A stretch of DNA of 64,000 nucleotides from Bactrocera neohumeralis (taxonomy: Eukaryota > Arthropoda > Insecta > Diptera > Tephritidae). Made by a program: the position numbers and the translations under genes. The notes under the pieces are model-generated. The model had not been told where the DNA came from and searched no databases. It was given only the letters and a program-made list of their open reading frames with translations. Shown here piece by piece: positions 44,020 through 55,199 of the stretch. The stretch is from positions 49,768,724 to 49,832,723 of the forward strand of contig NC_065920.1 of the NCBI RefSeq assembly GCF_024586455.1. Direction: 5' to 3'. The number at the start of each line of letters is the position of its first letter. The first letter of the stretch is position 1.

Positions 44020-45270
44020 TTTAAGGGGAGCTTTAAGCTTCCGGCAAGATTTAGCGATATAAAGAAATTTTGAAATAAATACCTTAATCATTTTGAATAC
44101 ATGTTGGACCACATGTTTGGAAGAAAAATAAATTTGAATAAGCAACCGTAGTCGCGATTGAGTCACAAAAAATTATAAGTTGTTGACAAACTTTTCACGG
44201 AAGCTTCAAGCTTTAGCTAGATATTTGGAGTTAAATTATTTTTAGTAATCAAGTAATTTTTCCCTCCATAATTAAGCTTCCAGAGGAAAATATCAAAATA
44301 AATTCAAGTTGTTTAGATTTTTAATAGATGAGTGTGAAAGCTCAAAGTTTTAGCCAGATATTTGGAGTTAATATAATTTTAGTTTTTACATCTTAAACAT
44401 TCAGAAGAAACGACCGAGAAAACTATAGACTGTGTCAAAGCTAAGGGTGGAAGTTCACAGTATTAAGTTAGGAAGTAATTTTTCCTTCCATAATTAAGCT
44501 TCCAGAAGAAATTATAAATGAGAAATAAAAATTGTTATATAGCTGAGTATGAAAGCTTTAAGTCTTAGCCCGACATTTAGTTGAGTAGAAGTTTTGTTTA
44601 CAAAATTTTAAACTTTCATAAAATACCATCAAGAAAGGCTTTTCCAAAGCTAAGTTTGAAAGCTTTAAGCTTTTGGCATAATTTTTTGAGGGAAACAAAT
44701 TTTGGTTTCAACGTTTTAGACTTCCTGTAGTCACAAAATATTATAAACATTAGCCGGAAGCTTTAAGCTTAAGTCAGTTTTCGTTTCTATATTCAAGCTT
44801 TCACAAGACACGTTCCAAAAGCTTATAAAATATTTCAAAGCTGTTTCGTTATTTTAAGCATTCTTTTTTCCGATTTTTTTTTTTTTTTTTTTTTAATTTA
44901 TTGATGATTTTACATTTCATTGAAATTACAACTAGGGATCCCGATCGTTTAACGAAAATATTATAAGGTACTTCCGTTTTAAGCTCTCAGTCGAACTACT
45001 TCAAAACTTAGCGGAGAAGCTTTTTGCCATAGCCGGATATCAGGAAGGAAAAATCTTTGATTTCTATATTTTAAATAAAGAAGTGTTGTTGAAAACTATA
45101 AGCTGCTTCCAAACTTTGGATGGTAGTTTTAAGCGTCTGGTAGAAAAATATAATTAATTTTGGTTGCCATATTTCCAACTGAAAGTGGATGCTACGGTCG
45201 GATGTTTGGAGTGAAACGATTTTTCGTTTCTATATTCTAAATTTTTAATTAAATGACCGAACCGATTGTT
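44020..45270. repeat. Diverged tandem array, unit about 100-140 bp
   Basis: The word 'gaaagctttaagcttttagc' or a clear variant starts at 44028, 44200, 44336, 44449, 44551, 44658 and 44756, with weaker copies near 45020, 45127 and 45190. Each is followed by 'cagatatttggagttaa', 'tttcgtttctatatt' and 'aagctttcagaagaaa' in the same order. Early spacings are 172, 136, 113, 102, 107 and 98 bp. HindIII-like AAGCTT occurs once or twice per unit. A poly-T tract (44875-44895) interrupts it. It is non-coding and resembles a decayed satellite. Confidence 0.7.
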
Positions 45271-45539
45271 CATATATACAAGGTTTAAGTGTAGATTTAC
45301 TTTTAAGCGAGTTGATATGTTTAAAAAGCTAGCAATTCAAAAATTGGACACTTACAAAAATTGAAAAACATGTGAGCTACTTCTTCTTTCTACAAACTTA
45401 CAAGTATGAGAAAAGGCAGAAAATCGCTTTATACTTTATATAATTAAATAGTCTGCTTCTAGAGCAAAAAGAACCTTCAACTTTCCCACTGAACTTCAAC
45501 ATTAACCTATTGCAGTTAATTGCTCATTTGTATTACAAT
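45271..45539. other. No gene seen
   Basis: AT-rich DNA between two repeat blocks. Under 300 bases of unassigned sequence. Confidence 0.45.
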
Positions 45540-45765
45540 ATCGAAACTTTTACAATGTTGCCAATTTTCCCAAATTCTTTGTGATTGACATTAAATATGA
45601 CAAAAAATATCTGAAATGGTAATTTTTTTTTGCCTTTGTAAATTCATCTTTTCCGCTAAAAGTATATAGTACAAAAATATATGTAGCGAAATTTTGCAAT
45701 GTTGCCAGTTTTCGCAAATTTTTATCGAACTCATTTAAATATCTTTCAATGTTCATCGTTTTCCC
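45540..45765. repeat. Two-unit tandem repeat ('aatgttgccaattttc')
   Basis: 'acaatgttgccaattttccc' (45552) and 'caatgttgccagttttcgca' (45697) are 145 bp apart and followed by similar 'aaattctttgtgat'/'aaatttttatcgaa' and 'catttaaatat' words. The same motif recurs as a pair 130 bp apart at 50818 and 50948. Confidence 0.6.
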
Positions 45766-46675
45766 TTGAGTGCTTTTAACACAAACACAAGAAGCTTTGC
45801 AGAATGTTTCGAGCTGTTTTCAAAAGTAATAAAAACGTTTCATTTTAAAACATTCTTTGCCAAGCAGAATATTAGGTACACTTGACCAACTTGAAAGTAT
45901 ACATTTGGCTATTCTAGCACTTCTCACTGACTTTGTACGAGTTGAAAATTCCTTCTGACCATTCAATCAGCCTTGTAAGATTCTACCTGGCTTTTGAACT
46001 CTACAGTATTGGTAACAATTCACATTTCTTCATCTTTTAATAATTTGTTTCTCTATAACGACCAAATTTTAAATACATTTACACTGATGATTTCTTTCAC
46101 ATAACTGTGGAAATTTGCCCGAACCCTTTTCGGTTGCTTCTTTGTTATATTTTTCGTTCATGTGCTTATGTGTCTAAACTGTAGCCTGTTGTTTGTGGCA
46201 ACCCACGGACTTACTGCCTGCCGCTGCTGCATTCACTTTGTAAATCTAAACTGTAAACTATTTTTAGGCGCACATTTTAGCCGAAAAAAAGATTTTTGTG
46301 GCAGCAGCGGGCGCAAAACACTACATAAAAACCGAACGCACACAACCGTGAAACGTTTCGGTAACACTATCTATCTGACTTTTGTTTTATTTTCGGCTGC
46401 CATGAGCTACTAAGCTTTTAGTGTGTAACATTTGGCATAGTTTTGGGCGCCAACAACTGACCATACACACTCAAATGACGCGTAATTGCATACACGCAAG
46501 TGGGTGTGTGTTACAGCGGCTTTCTGTCTCACGTCCATTGTTCGTCAGTTGCCATCACCCACGCGCTGGTGGCCCCCATTTTAAAGTTAATTTGCTTTGT
46601 TGCTTTGTGAAAGTGAAAATAATGGGCTTTGTTTAGGTAACACACTTTCAGTTTGCGCACGTCGTATTTGGACAC
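45766..46675. other. Unique noncoding host DNA
   Basis: Includes a GC-richer piece (46160-46640) open in one plus frame (Cys/Leu-rich, LNCSLLFVATHGLTACRCCI) without a recognisable domain, beside CA-rich words. Probably not coding. Confidence 0.45.
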
Positions 46676-47385
46676 ATTAGGGTGGTGCCATATTGTAGCA
46701 GGGAGATGTGGAAATAATTGAACTGTAGGCTTTTGTCATAAAGAACTAACTTTCTACTAAACTAAAAAAAAATATTGCTTATATTTTTCAACAACGCTCT
46801 CATAAAAAAAACAAATTTATTAAAACAACTCCTATTTTGAGTTTTCAAGAGTCTACCTAATATGCCAAATTTTCCTGTGTAAGAACCGATTTAAAGTTTT
46901 CAATACCAATTTAGAACATATATTTAAAAGCCACTACTTCGGAAATTCGAGGTTCACCCTAATATGTTAAATGTTTTCATGTAAGAAACATTTTAACTTT
47001 TTTATTATCGATATAGAATATAGGATTGAAAAACATTAAGCTTAGGTATTTAGTGATCACCCGAACATGCCAATTTTTGTCTCATAATAAACAATTTAAC
47101 CTTCTGATTACCGATTGACTGTATAGGTCTGAAAAAATCAAAAAAAAAATTTTGTGCCACCTTAATATTTGTAATTTATTTTGTATGTTAAATTTTCTAC
47201 TGTGAGAAACCATTTGACATTTTCGTTACCGATTTTGAACACAAAGTTGAAAAAATCTTTATTTCGATTCATAAAGATCACCCTAATATGCCAAATTTCG
47301 CTATAACGATCGACTTAGCCTTTTAGCTACCGATTAAGCGTATACGACTCATGTTTCGGAACTTTTTGGTACCACCCTAATACTT
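46676..47385. repeat. Tandem array of about 102-bp units bounded by inverted ends
   Basis: Units starting CACCCTAATATGCCAAATTTT lie at 46853, 46955, 47058, 47158, 47279 and a final partial at 47373. Spacings are 102, 103, 100, 121 and 94 bp. Inside each are 'gtaagaaaccatttgac'-like and 'gttaccgatttagaatatag'-like words. The left border 'ttagggtggtgcca' (46678) is the inverse of the right border 'ggtaccaccctaat' (47368-47381), so the array lies between inverted copies of its own start motif. No ORF. Confidence 0.78.
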
Positions 47386-48299
47386 CAACAATTTCACTTT
47401 TATAATAAAGTTGATTCACGCACATACTCTCACTGCCACATTGTGTCCCAGACTATCAAGTTGTTAGCAAATTTTTGTGCCTTCATCGAATTTACGACTT
47501 TTATACCGTTATCCTTTTTCGTCTTTCTCATTTCGACTATCTTCTTTTACAGTTTTTTTTTCATTTTACTTTTAACCAGCTAACTTTTCCTTATTACTTA
47601 AATAAATAATACAAGCAAGCCTGTTGTGATAGTAAAAACAGTGTTAGCCCTTTTGCCGTTTCTCTCAGGCTTCCGCATGTGCAACTAGTTGGCGTCATAA
47701 AACTTTTTATTACCCAACATTTTACTTTAGCTCAAATAGTTGACTAGTGAAACCAATATTTTCCTAATCAAAATGACTCGATAAATTTTGCATATTTTGA
47801 CGAAATCACTTCCTTTATGGCTTTTTTTACACAAAGCATAGCTTAATCAAACGCAAGGTCTTTGAAAGTGTTGGTGATTCAAAGCGTGTCTTTAGTTTTA
47901 GGGTCAGGAAAGATACAAAAACTTTTTTTCTAATATTGAAAGGTATTTTTTAATGAAGTGGTGTAAAATAATAGTAAGAAATAATGTTCTAAGTATCAAA
48001 ACAAGTTTCGGAAAAAAGTATCACCTAGTTTTTCACAATAATATAAAATCAGGTTGAAATATTGTTGCAAGAAAAGAATGGGAAAGAACTGTGCAAATAA
48101 TCCAGCAATTTCCCAGAAATGAATAAACCTCTTAGTTTGCCATTTTCACTATTTATACCTTTATTCTGCTTTTACTTTATTTTGATATTTACAATGACTA
48201 GAGTAGTGGCAACCTCTAAAACTGAGCTTTTAGTTATTTCGTAAACAAGAAGAGCGCTACAAAAGTTTTTTTTTTAAATAAAACAATCAATGGGATATA
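47386..48299. other. No gene seen
   Basis: AT-rich unique DNA with pyrimidine tracts. Nothing was recognised. Confidence 0.5.
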
Positions 48300-48835
48300 A
48301 ATGAAATTCTTTATTCCTGTTCGACTCGACTTCTCTTGCATAGCCACCACGGGCACGCTTGCAGAAATCCCGAAGCTGGACCCAATTTTCAAAGGGTTTT
48401 AAAAGCATAAATCGGATAATACTGCTGCAATTTCACGTCGGATATTCGTACAAAGTTCATTAATTGTCGCTGGCTTGTTGGCATATATAGACCATAGACT
48501 TGACGTACTACTGTGATCAAATTGAAAGGTGAATTTTGTCCATTTCATCTCATTCAAAGTAATCCCTTCCCGCTGCAATACACATATGCCAACGAATTTT
48601 CCACTTATTATAGCACTTGGCAAAATCCTCCGTCGTGATGGCCATCGTAGCCTTCTTCGATTCAGCATTTTTATCCTCAATTAAGTCAAAAGGGTGTTCT
48701 CGGAGTGGTCTTTTGAGTTTGTTTAATAGTCAGAAGTTATTGTTGATATTAGTTGAAAATGTGGCGAAATGATCTCGGATAACCAATGCAGTATGAGATG
48801 GCCATTATCGCACTTCTTTGTTCAATAAATTCAGA
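48300..48835 (-). pseudogene. Mariner (DD34D-type) transposase C-terminus
   Basis: The minus strand reads SHTALVIRDHFATFSTNIN, a gap, LLNKLKRPLREHPFDLIEDK, NAESKKATMAITTEDFAKCY and NKWKIRWHMCIAAGRDYFE, then a stop (48552-48550). This is the standard mariner C-terminus (F-x-x-W-K-x-R-W-x-x-C-I-x-x-x-G-x-Y-F-E). The second catalytic box (H-D-N-A-x-x-H-T) has lost its Asp, and the Y-S-P-D-L-A-P-C-D box between STNIN and LLNKLK is gone. The 250 bp downstream would be the element's 3' end. Confidence 0.8.
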
Positions 48836-49010
48836 CAAAGTAAAAATCGAAGAATTCATTTTTAGAGCCTCACAAAACGATATGTATTTCAAACATTAAT
48901 GAATATGTTGACGTGAAATTTAGCACACAAATTTGTCACTAGCAGTACTACCAACTTATAGAAAGAAAAAATTTAACGATTTGAAAAACACGCAAAGTAT
49001 AAATTAAAAT

Positions 49011-49700
49011 TCACTTTTCAATTTGATCACAGTAGTAGTCCCACAGAAAATAGTCTAACGGGCCATTTCGTGAGATAACACGTTCACCAAACTTGGTTTT
49101 AAATAACTCGATTGTGACATTCGCTGTTTGGCTTGTGGCGCCGACCTGTTTTAACCATATATTGTCCAAGTCCATATCGTACAATTCGGGCCGAAAATAT
49201 TCGGTCAACATTGAGCGGTAGCGATTCCCATTCACTGTAACACGCCGGTCTTAATCAACACGGAAAAAGTACGGCCCAATGACGCCACCGGCCCGTAAAC
49301 CGCACCAAATTTTTTTCGGGATGCAATGATGACGCATATTTTGCTTATCGAAGCTATTCAGCCAGAAATGAGCCTTATCGCTGAAGATGATTCTTCGATG
49401 AAAATTACGAACAACTTGTACGTCAATTTGACCTTGTAAGGATGCAGGCCAAGCTCTTTTCGCAAAATTTGCCACAACGACGTCATAGAGATACCCTACG
49501 CTTGAGAAGGACGTGTGAGAGGCTGATTTGGATCTTTCTCAATTGATGCGCTAGCGGCAGCAATATTCTCGACACCACGGACACTTCTATGCCTCACTGA
49601 CATGGGAGCATTTTGTACTGTGCTAGTGGATTAAAATTTTTCCACTAGACGCTCATTTGTTGATCTGACAGGACGATTATGACGACCATAAACTCGACGT
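49011..49700 (-). pseudogene. Rosa-like (DD41D) mariner transposase, near complete centre
   Basis: The minus strand reads RNFHRRIIFSDKAHFWLNSF (first Asp present, D-K-A-H), CIPKKIWCGLRAGGVIGPYF, FRVD, stop, then VNGNRYRSMLTEYFRPELYD, MDLDNIWLKQVGATSQTANV and ERVISRNGPLDYFLWDYYCD. The second catalytic Asp is changed (Q-D-G-A-T to Q-V-G-A-T). The segment W-P-P-R-S-C-D-L-T just before P-L-D-Y-F is deleted, so the normal 41-residue spacing is lost. At least one frameshift near 49250. The upstream part (about 49500-49700) is degraded. Non-functional. Confidence 0.85.
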
Positions 49701-50799
49701 AGTGCTCTTAAAGTTGAGGCCACCGACTCCGAATTTCGGTAGTAAATTTGAATTTCAACTCATTGTTGATCGTATATCTTCCCATTATGAAATGGAAAAT
49801 TTTATTGAAGATAAATGTCTAAAGAAGGGGAAAAATATGGCGTCGTTTGCTGTCCCTATCGGTCTACTTTTTGTAGCGTTCCTATGAAAAAGCCTTGTAT
49901 AACACCCACCAGAAACAAAGAAATACTATTATCTTCACTTGAAAGGAAAAAGCGAGTGATTGCTACCAAAAGTACCTGTAACAGAAAGGTAGACATTTTG
50001 TGAACTGGTAGTGAAGTAGTATTGCGGAAAGAAAGTGGTGGACAGTTTAAGAGGGAATATTTATTTTAATATACATGCATCGACAATCTGTGAGGTGGGG
50101 AATGCAAGCGAACGTTAATGAGAACAATTTTTCTAAGATAATTTGAGATTTTGTTTCTGTACATATACTGTTATGTTCCGCCACTACTAGACCTTTACTT
50201 AGTTCTTTGGCTAATAAGTATATTTAGTTTTCTATAAATCTCTTAAAAAATAATTAATATAATATTTATTTTCTTATTATCCACTTCTTTCCTTCAAATC
50301 TATATTACTGCAATGTAGAGCCAGAGTATGATAGTAATTGCATTTGAGATAGTAGTAAGTTATATTTCAGATGAAAATCTTATAATTTTCACAGTTCCGA
50401 CAAAAGTGGGATCTCATTAAGACTCAAACTCTGTTTGAGCCACACTATTAACTTAAAACCCATAAGCTATCTACCAAAAACTGATAATAACCAAATAGTA
50501 GCTGAACTAGATGGAGAATATAGATATGGAACGAACGTATAAAAGGGACTGAGCATTAAACTCCATTATCATAGAAAATATCGAGAACAACAGAGCTCCT
50601 TACTATTCTTTTACCGAAAAATGAAAATACACAGATTTATAGAAATCTTACTGCAAGTTAATGATGATCCAAAGGCATGACAAGATTGCTCAATTAAGCA
50701 ATTTTTCATGGATATAAGATGAGTTAAGTATTTTATTACATTCTATGATTCTCACCATGATTATCATTTAATGCGGTTATATTCCTAAACTGATGTTAT
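49701..50799. other. No gene seen
   Basis: AT-rich DNA. Two overlapping Lys-rich frames (49702-50003) have no recognisable motif. Confidence 0.5.
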
Positions 50800-51015
50800 A
50801 ATTGAACCGAAAATTGCAATGTTGCCAATTTTGGTCAGCTTTTAGATATAAAAACAGCTAAAAGTTATCGGCAAAGTACTTCATTATCATTAATGCTTTT
50901 ATTTGCCTGAAAGTTTAGCGATTACCTTACAAGTATTATGATTTTGTAATGTTGCCAATTTTCGTGAATTATTTAAGTTATAAATTCATCTACAGATTTG
51001 GAGGAGTTCAACTTT
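50800..51015. repeat. Two-unit tandem repeat, second locus
   Basis: 'gcaatgttgccaattttggt' (50816) and 'gtaatgttgccaattttcgt' (50946), 130 bp apart, with shared 'agatataaa'/'agttataaa' and 'catt...aatgctttt' context. Same motif as 45540-45765. Confidence 0.6.
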
Positions 51016-51029
51016 TTCGCTTAGAGATT

Positions 51030-51165
51030 ATAGTATTGTCTTGGAAAATAATTTATGCGAAATTTCGTGAAGATATCTCGTCAAATGAGAAAGTTTTCCT
51101 TGCAAGACCTTGGTTTTGACTGATTAGTTTGTAGGACAGCATTAGTTTCGATTTCAACGGTTGCA
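51030..51165 (+). repeat. mini-me-like repeat fragment
   Basis: 'aatttcgtgaagatatctcg', 'tcaaatgagaaagttttcct', 'tggttttgactgattagttt': the central part of the family. Directly adjacent to the tandem pair. Confidence 0.72.
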
Positions 51166-51901
51166 ACAATTTTTGCTAATTACTTTAGGTACAACGTCAG
51201 CTGCAGTTTTTGAGTAGCTCATCTTTTTCACCAGATTATCTTTACTTCTGCATTTGTAGTAATGTTCGGTCACAAGTATTCATACATAACATATTAGGAA
51301 TTATGCACTGTTGTCAAGTTTCGCACATTGCCGTAAATGCAATTAAAAGTTTCCTGCCACAAAATGTATGTTATTCAATCAATACCTTTTCAATTTTGTA
51401 TAGATTTTTTTATTATTTATTCACCGACTTCGCTTTTTCTATTCTTCAAAAAAATTGGTTTACTTTTTGTTATTGCAGCTTGTATTGACTTTTGACAGAC
51501 TACCGTTGACTCACGCAACAAAATTGAAAAACGAAAAAATACAAACAATGTAAAAGGCAGCCGCACCTCACGAAATCCTAAGCACACATAACCTATAAAA
51601 ATTGAAAAAATATATAAATGTTGTTGCCACACGTGCTGATGCGCAATATTTTTGCACTTCAGCCACGCCAGCAGCCAACACGTAGCATTATTGCATCGCA
51701 CGCGGGGTACGTGTGAAGTTGTAAAGGTTAGCAAAAATAGATTTTTGTTTGGAATTTGAGTATTTTCGGAAATTTTTTTAGTTACGTGGCTTATAGAATT
51801 TTCAGTTTTCAATCAACCTGGTACAGACGCAAGTGTTTTTTGCAAACAAATATGGTAAATACTTTTTGTAAAGGCGATGTTGTTTTATGCGTTTTACTCA
51901 C
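51166..51901. other. Unique DNA, downstream side of a splice-like site
   Basis: No gene recognised. A minus-strand frame at 51417-51812 is open but lacks motifs. Confidence 0.45.
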
Positions 51902-51969
51902 AGTAAGGTTGGTGGCCTTAATTACAGGCTGAATCCATGTGTAGTTGTTATTTGTATATGAAGACTTAC
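51902..51969 (-). CDS. Candidate exon starting at a ratchet-type splice site
   Basis: The minus strand reads a 20-nt pyrimidine tract, tttctctcttctgtcttctag, immediately followed by GTAAGTCTTC. After 68 nt comes 'ACCTTACT|GTGAGTAAAACG', a good donor. Two bases complete a split codon, then KSSYTNNNYTWIQPVIKATN and LT. It contains two N-glycosylation sequons (N-Y-T, N-L-T). The 3' border is in phase 0, matching the candidate exon at 25908-26000. The juxtaposed acceptor and donor (AG|GTAAGT) is the exact form of a Drosophila recursive-splicing site. The segment could therefore be a zero-length ratchet point, a recursive exon or an ordinary exon. I do not recognise the peptide. Confidence 0.42.
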
Positions 51970-52125
51970 CTAGAAGACAGAAGAGAGAAAATGGGGGAAT
52001 TAATTTAAATATCATTACATTTTTGAACATTAATTTACTTAAAAATATTTGAAATAAATATGTTACGAGTGCATGGTAAAATAAATCAAATTATCATATT
52101 ATAAAGAATGTTCTCAATATCCATG
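51970..52125. other. Intron-like sequence upstream of the ratchet site
   Basis: Holds the pyrimidine tract (minus strand) and AT-rich DNA. Nothing else was seen. Confidence 0.4.
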
Positions 52126-52420
52126 AATAGACTAGAGTAAAGCTTGTTAGAGTAGGGTATATTCAGATTAGTCAGAGCAGAGTAGAATAAATCAAGTATA
52201 GTTTAAAGTAGGTATATTAGTGTAGAGTACAGAGTATATAGTCTACAGACAGTCCAGTAAAGAATACAGAGTGTCAGAGTGTAGAGTACAGTTTGATTAG
52301 AATATAGAATATATAGTCTACAAGCAGTCTAGTATAGAGTATAGAGTATATAGTAGAGTATAGAGTATAGAGAATTTAGTAGAGTATAGTGGATAGATGA
52401 TAGAGTAAATCACCATAGAG
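52126..52420. repeat. (TAGAGTA)n-like simple repeat
   Basis: About 300 bp of diverged 'agagtatagagtatag' words (clearest at 52320-52400: 'agtatagagtatatagtaga', 'gtatagagtatagagaattt'). Also 'cagtctagtatagagt' and 'cagtccagtaaagaat' (about 80 bp apart), so a longer period of about 80 bp with 'tatagtctacagacagt' overlies the short one. Non-coding. Confidence 0.75.
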
Positions 52421-53979
52421 TTGAGTTTACAATGATATACTAAGAAATCATAGAAATATATGTATAAACGAGAGCAGAGCTAAAAAAGTGTATTGTGACA
52501 AAAATTATGTATTAAACAATGATGAAAATAACTCAAGATACAATTTTTATTAGCTTAAGGGTATCATATTAATTCCATAGTTACTTAAACTTCAAGAACA
52601 TACTCACTCATTACTAATATCACAATCTTTCTAGCACTCCAGTTATTATTTAAATCAACATTTCCTGTGTCTACCCAATTCTACTTCCGCGCAAATCCTT
52701 TCCATGAAATTTTAGGCATGACTTGGAATTTTATTCAACTCTAAGAAATCCGCTAAAAACGATAAAATAAAACTAACTCGAAGAAATCGTTTGTTCCAGC
52801 AGACTTGCCACAATACCGCACTCACGCTCCATTTGTATGGCAAATATCATGTGACGCGAACGTTTACTCGGATAGCGCACACAGACACACTGGAAGTTGA
52901 ATAAAGATATATGCCAAATGTGTGTCTGTCTGCCAGCAGATAACCACAGCAAGTTGTGGCGCATGCAATGTTGCATGAAAATCCGGAAAACGAGGCATGA
53001 AGTCGTAGAAAGCAAGAAATACTGTGAAAAAAGTTGAGCCAAATTTATGCAGAAAATCTTGCTGAGCTTTATTTTATTTTAGCCAAAAAACGACTTGTTT
53101 GCTTCTTGCTTGCGCTGCAGCTGGGGAAGACTACTTTTTGTCAGCAAGTGCCGCTATAGCTGTCACAATGGTGCAAATGACCAGAGAGTATTGCAACATA
53201 CCAACACACACACATTTATATTTATTTATATACCGTATATATTCATAAAGAGTGAGTAAGCTAATACATATAGAACTATAGACACATACATATATGCCAG
53301 CATTTTCACAAGCAACTCCTATATATTTATGAGTTTTGCATTTTATTTGGCATACTTGACCCACTAAAGCCAGTCAGTTTGACTCAAGTCTTCGCCGTAT
53401 CAAAGTCAAACTCATCCAACTGCTTGACATTTTTCTGATTGCCTCTAGATTGTGTGCGCATTGTATGTGCAACGGAGAGCAAACACACAAAAAGTAATAA
53501 CAACAAAAGCGCAAATCATGTACAATTGTTCTTGGTGAGTTTCTTTTTAAATTGCGGTTTGGCGTCAAATACAAATAAAAATGTTATCACTGCAAGCACT
53601 GGTGCTCGCCAGAATATGTATGCGATGCGACAGGGCGTATGATGAATTTTTCAAAGCAAAAGTTAAACCGATTTATTTCTACTTAAAAACCGTTACACAG
53701 TGGCATATCATAAATATATTAATGAAATGCGCATTTTATATGCATATTTGGTCCTGTCTTCATTTATTTACGTAATATGAGCTTGTAAGTTTGTGGTTTG
53801 TGGCGAAGGGTCTGTCTTCATGTACGATGTTTATATTACTATTATATTAAAAATAAATTATATTAAAGAAAAGGAGACTCACTTTTATTAAAAATTAAGA
53901 AAATAAGAAAAAAAAGTTAAGTTAAGTTAGTTTGGTTGCACTGCAGCTATAGCACTCTCCACAAATAAAAAAAACGTCA
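52421..53979. other. Unique noncoding host DNA
   Basis: Mixed unique DNA with CA/TG tracts (52870-52940, 53195-53230) and small open frames on both strands without domain content. No exon was recognised. Confidence 0.5.
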
Positions 53980-54437
53980 ATACAAGATGTTACTTTTGAT
54001 TGGTCAATTTGTATGGCAGCTATATGTCCGATCTTAAACATTTCTTTGGAAATAATGGTGATGCCTAAGACAATAATCTCTACCAAATTTTGTTAAGATA
54101 ACTTGTCAGAAAAAAGATTTTCCACACAAGAACTAGATTTTGATTGACCATTTTGTATGGCAGCTATATGCTGTTGTGGTCCGATCTGAACGATAGGTTT
54201 GGATATTATAATATTGTCTCATAAAATAGTTTATGAAAAATTTCGTGAAGATATCTCGTCTAATGAAAATGTTTTCCATACAATAACAATAACTTGGTTT
54301 TGACTGATTAGTTTGTATGACAGATATATGTTATAGTGCTCCGATATTGATGGTTTCGACAATTGGGCAGCTTTTAAGAGGGAAAAGGTTATGTACGAAA
54401 TTTCAGATCGATATCTCAAAAACTGAGGGACTTCGCG
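53980..54437 (+). repeat. mini-me-like repeat with three internal units
   Basis: Three successive 'tttgtatggcagctatatg' units at about 54009, 54151 and 54311. Each is preceded by a 'ttttgattg' word, and the first two are followed by 'gtccgatcttaaac' or 'gtccgatctgaacg'. 'tttcgtgaagatatctcgtc' occurs between the second and third. It ends at 'tatctcaaaaactgagggac', before the (GACR)n core, so the 3' part is missing. One unit more than the reference copy. Confidence 0.82.
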
Positions 54438-55199
54438 CTTAGTATGCTCTCTTTAGAGCCGTGCTAACAACGACTTTTCTCAATATATTTTTCACATCTT
54501 CTAGAGGTCAAAGCCTAATTCAATATTTGTAGTTTAGTATGAGAATCTTATACTTGTACTGTTACTGTGACCGAGTTGTCCTTACTATGTAGCAATACTT
54601 CAACTGTTCTGTCAAGTTAATCCCATATGTAGATTAAGAAGCTTAATGGCTTCATAATAATTAAGTTAAATAAATGAAAGAAACCCCATTCCATCTGGTA
54701 CTACAACGTTTTCAGGACAAATACACACATATTTCTTTACAAAAAACAGTTGTAAATTAAATTTGTGTAAATCAATTCAATAAAGAAGTAATCTTATAAT
54801 TTCACAACATAACCGCATAAGCCGTTTCCATGTTAGCATATACTTGTATATCTATTTACATTTATATTTATATATACATATATATACAACCGCACACTTT
54901 GAAACAATATAAATTACACACATTCATTTAACGCAAATATTCACATATAAGTGTGGCAGTATGTGCGAAAAATGCTCTTGCGGTCACGCGGTGATTGACA
55001 TGTTGCTTTCAAATTGAAAGCTGCGGTGAGTATGCAAAGCTCTGCTAAATAAATATATGGACACACATAACTTGTCCTTTATGCGATCAAAGAGTGAGGT
55101 AGAAGGGCTAAGGAGCACAAATAACCATGTAGGAAAATCGAATGCACTAGCATAACCTCCGATCTAGATGTTACTTTGTATTGTCAGTGCTAAGCGTGG
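54438..55199. other. No gene seen
   Basis: AT-rich, with TATATA words at 54850-54890. Nothing was recognised. Confidence 0.5.

Noticed and set aside
44020..47385. CRISPR-like repeat array
   Set aside because: Units are about 100 bp, diverged, without distinct spacers, and lie in eukaryotic transposon-rich DNA.
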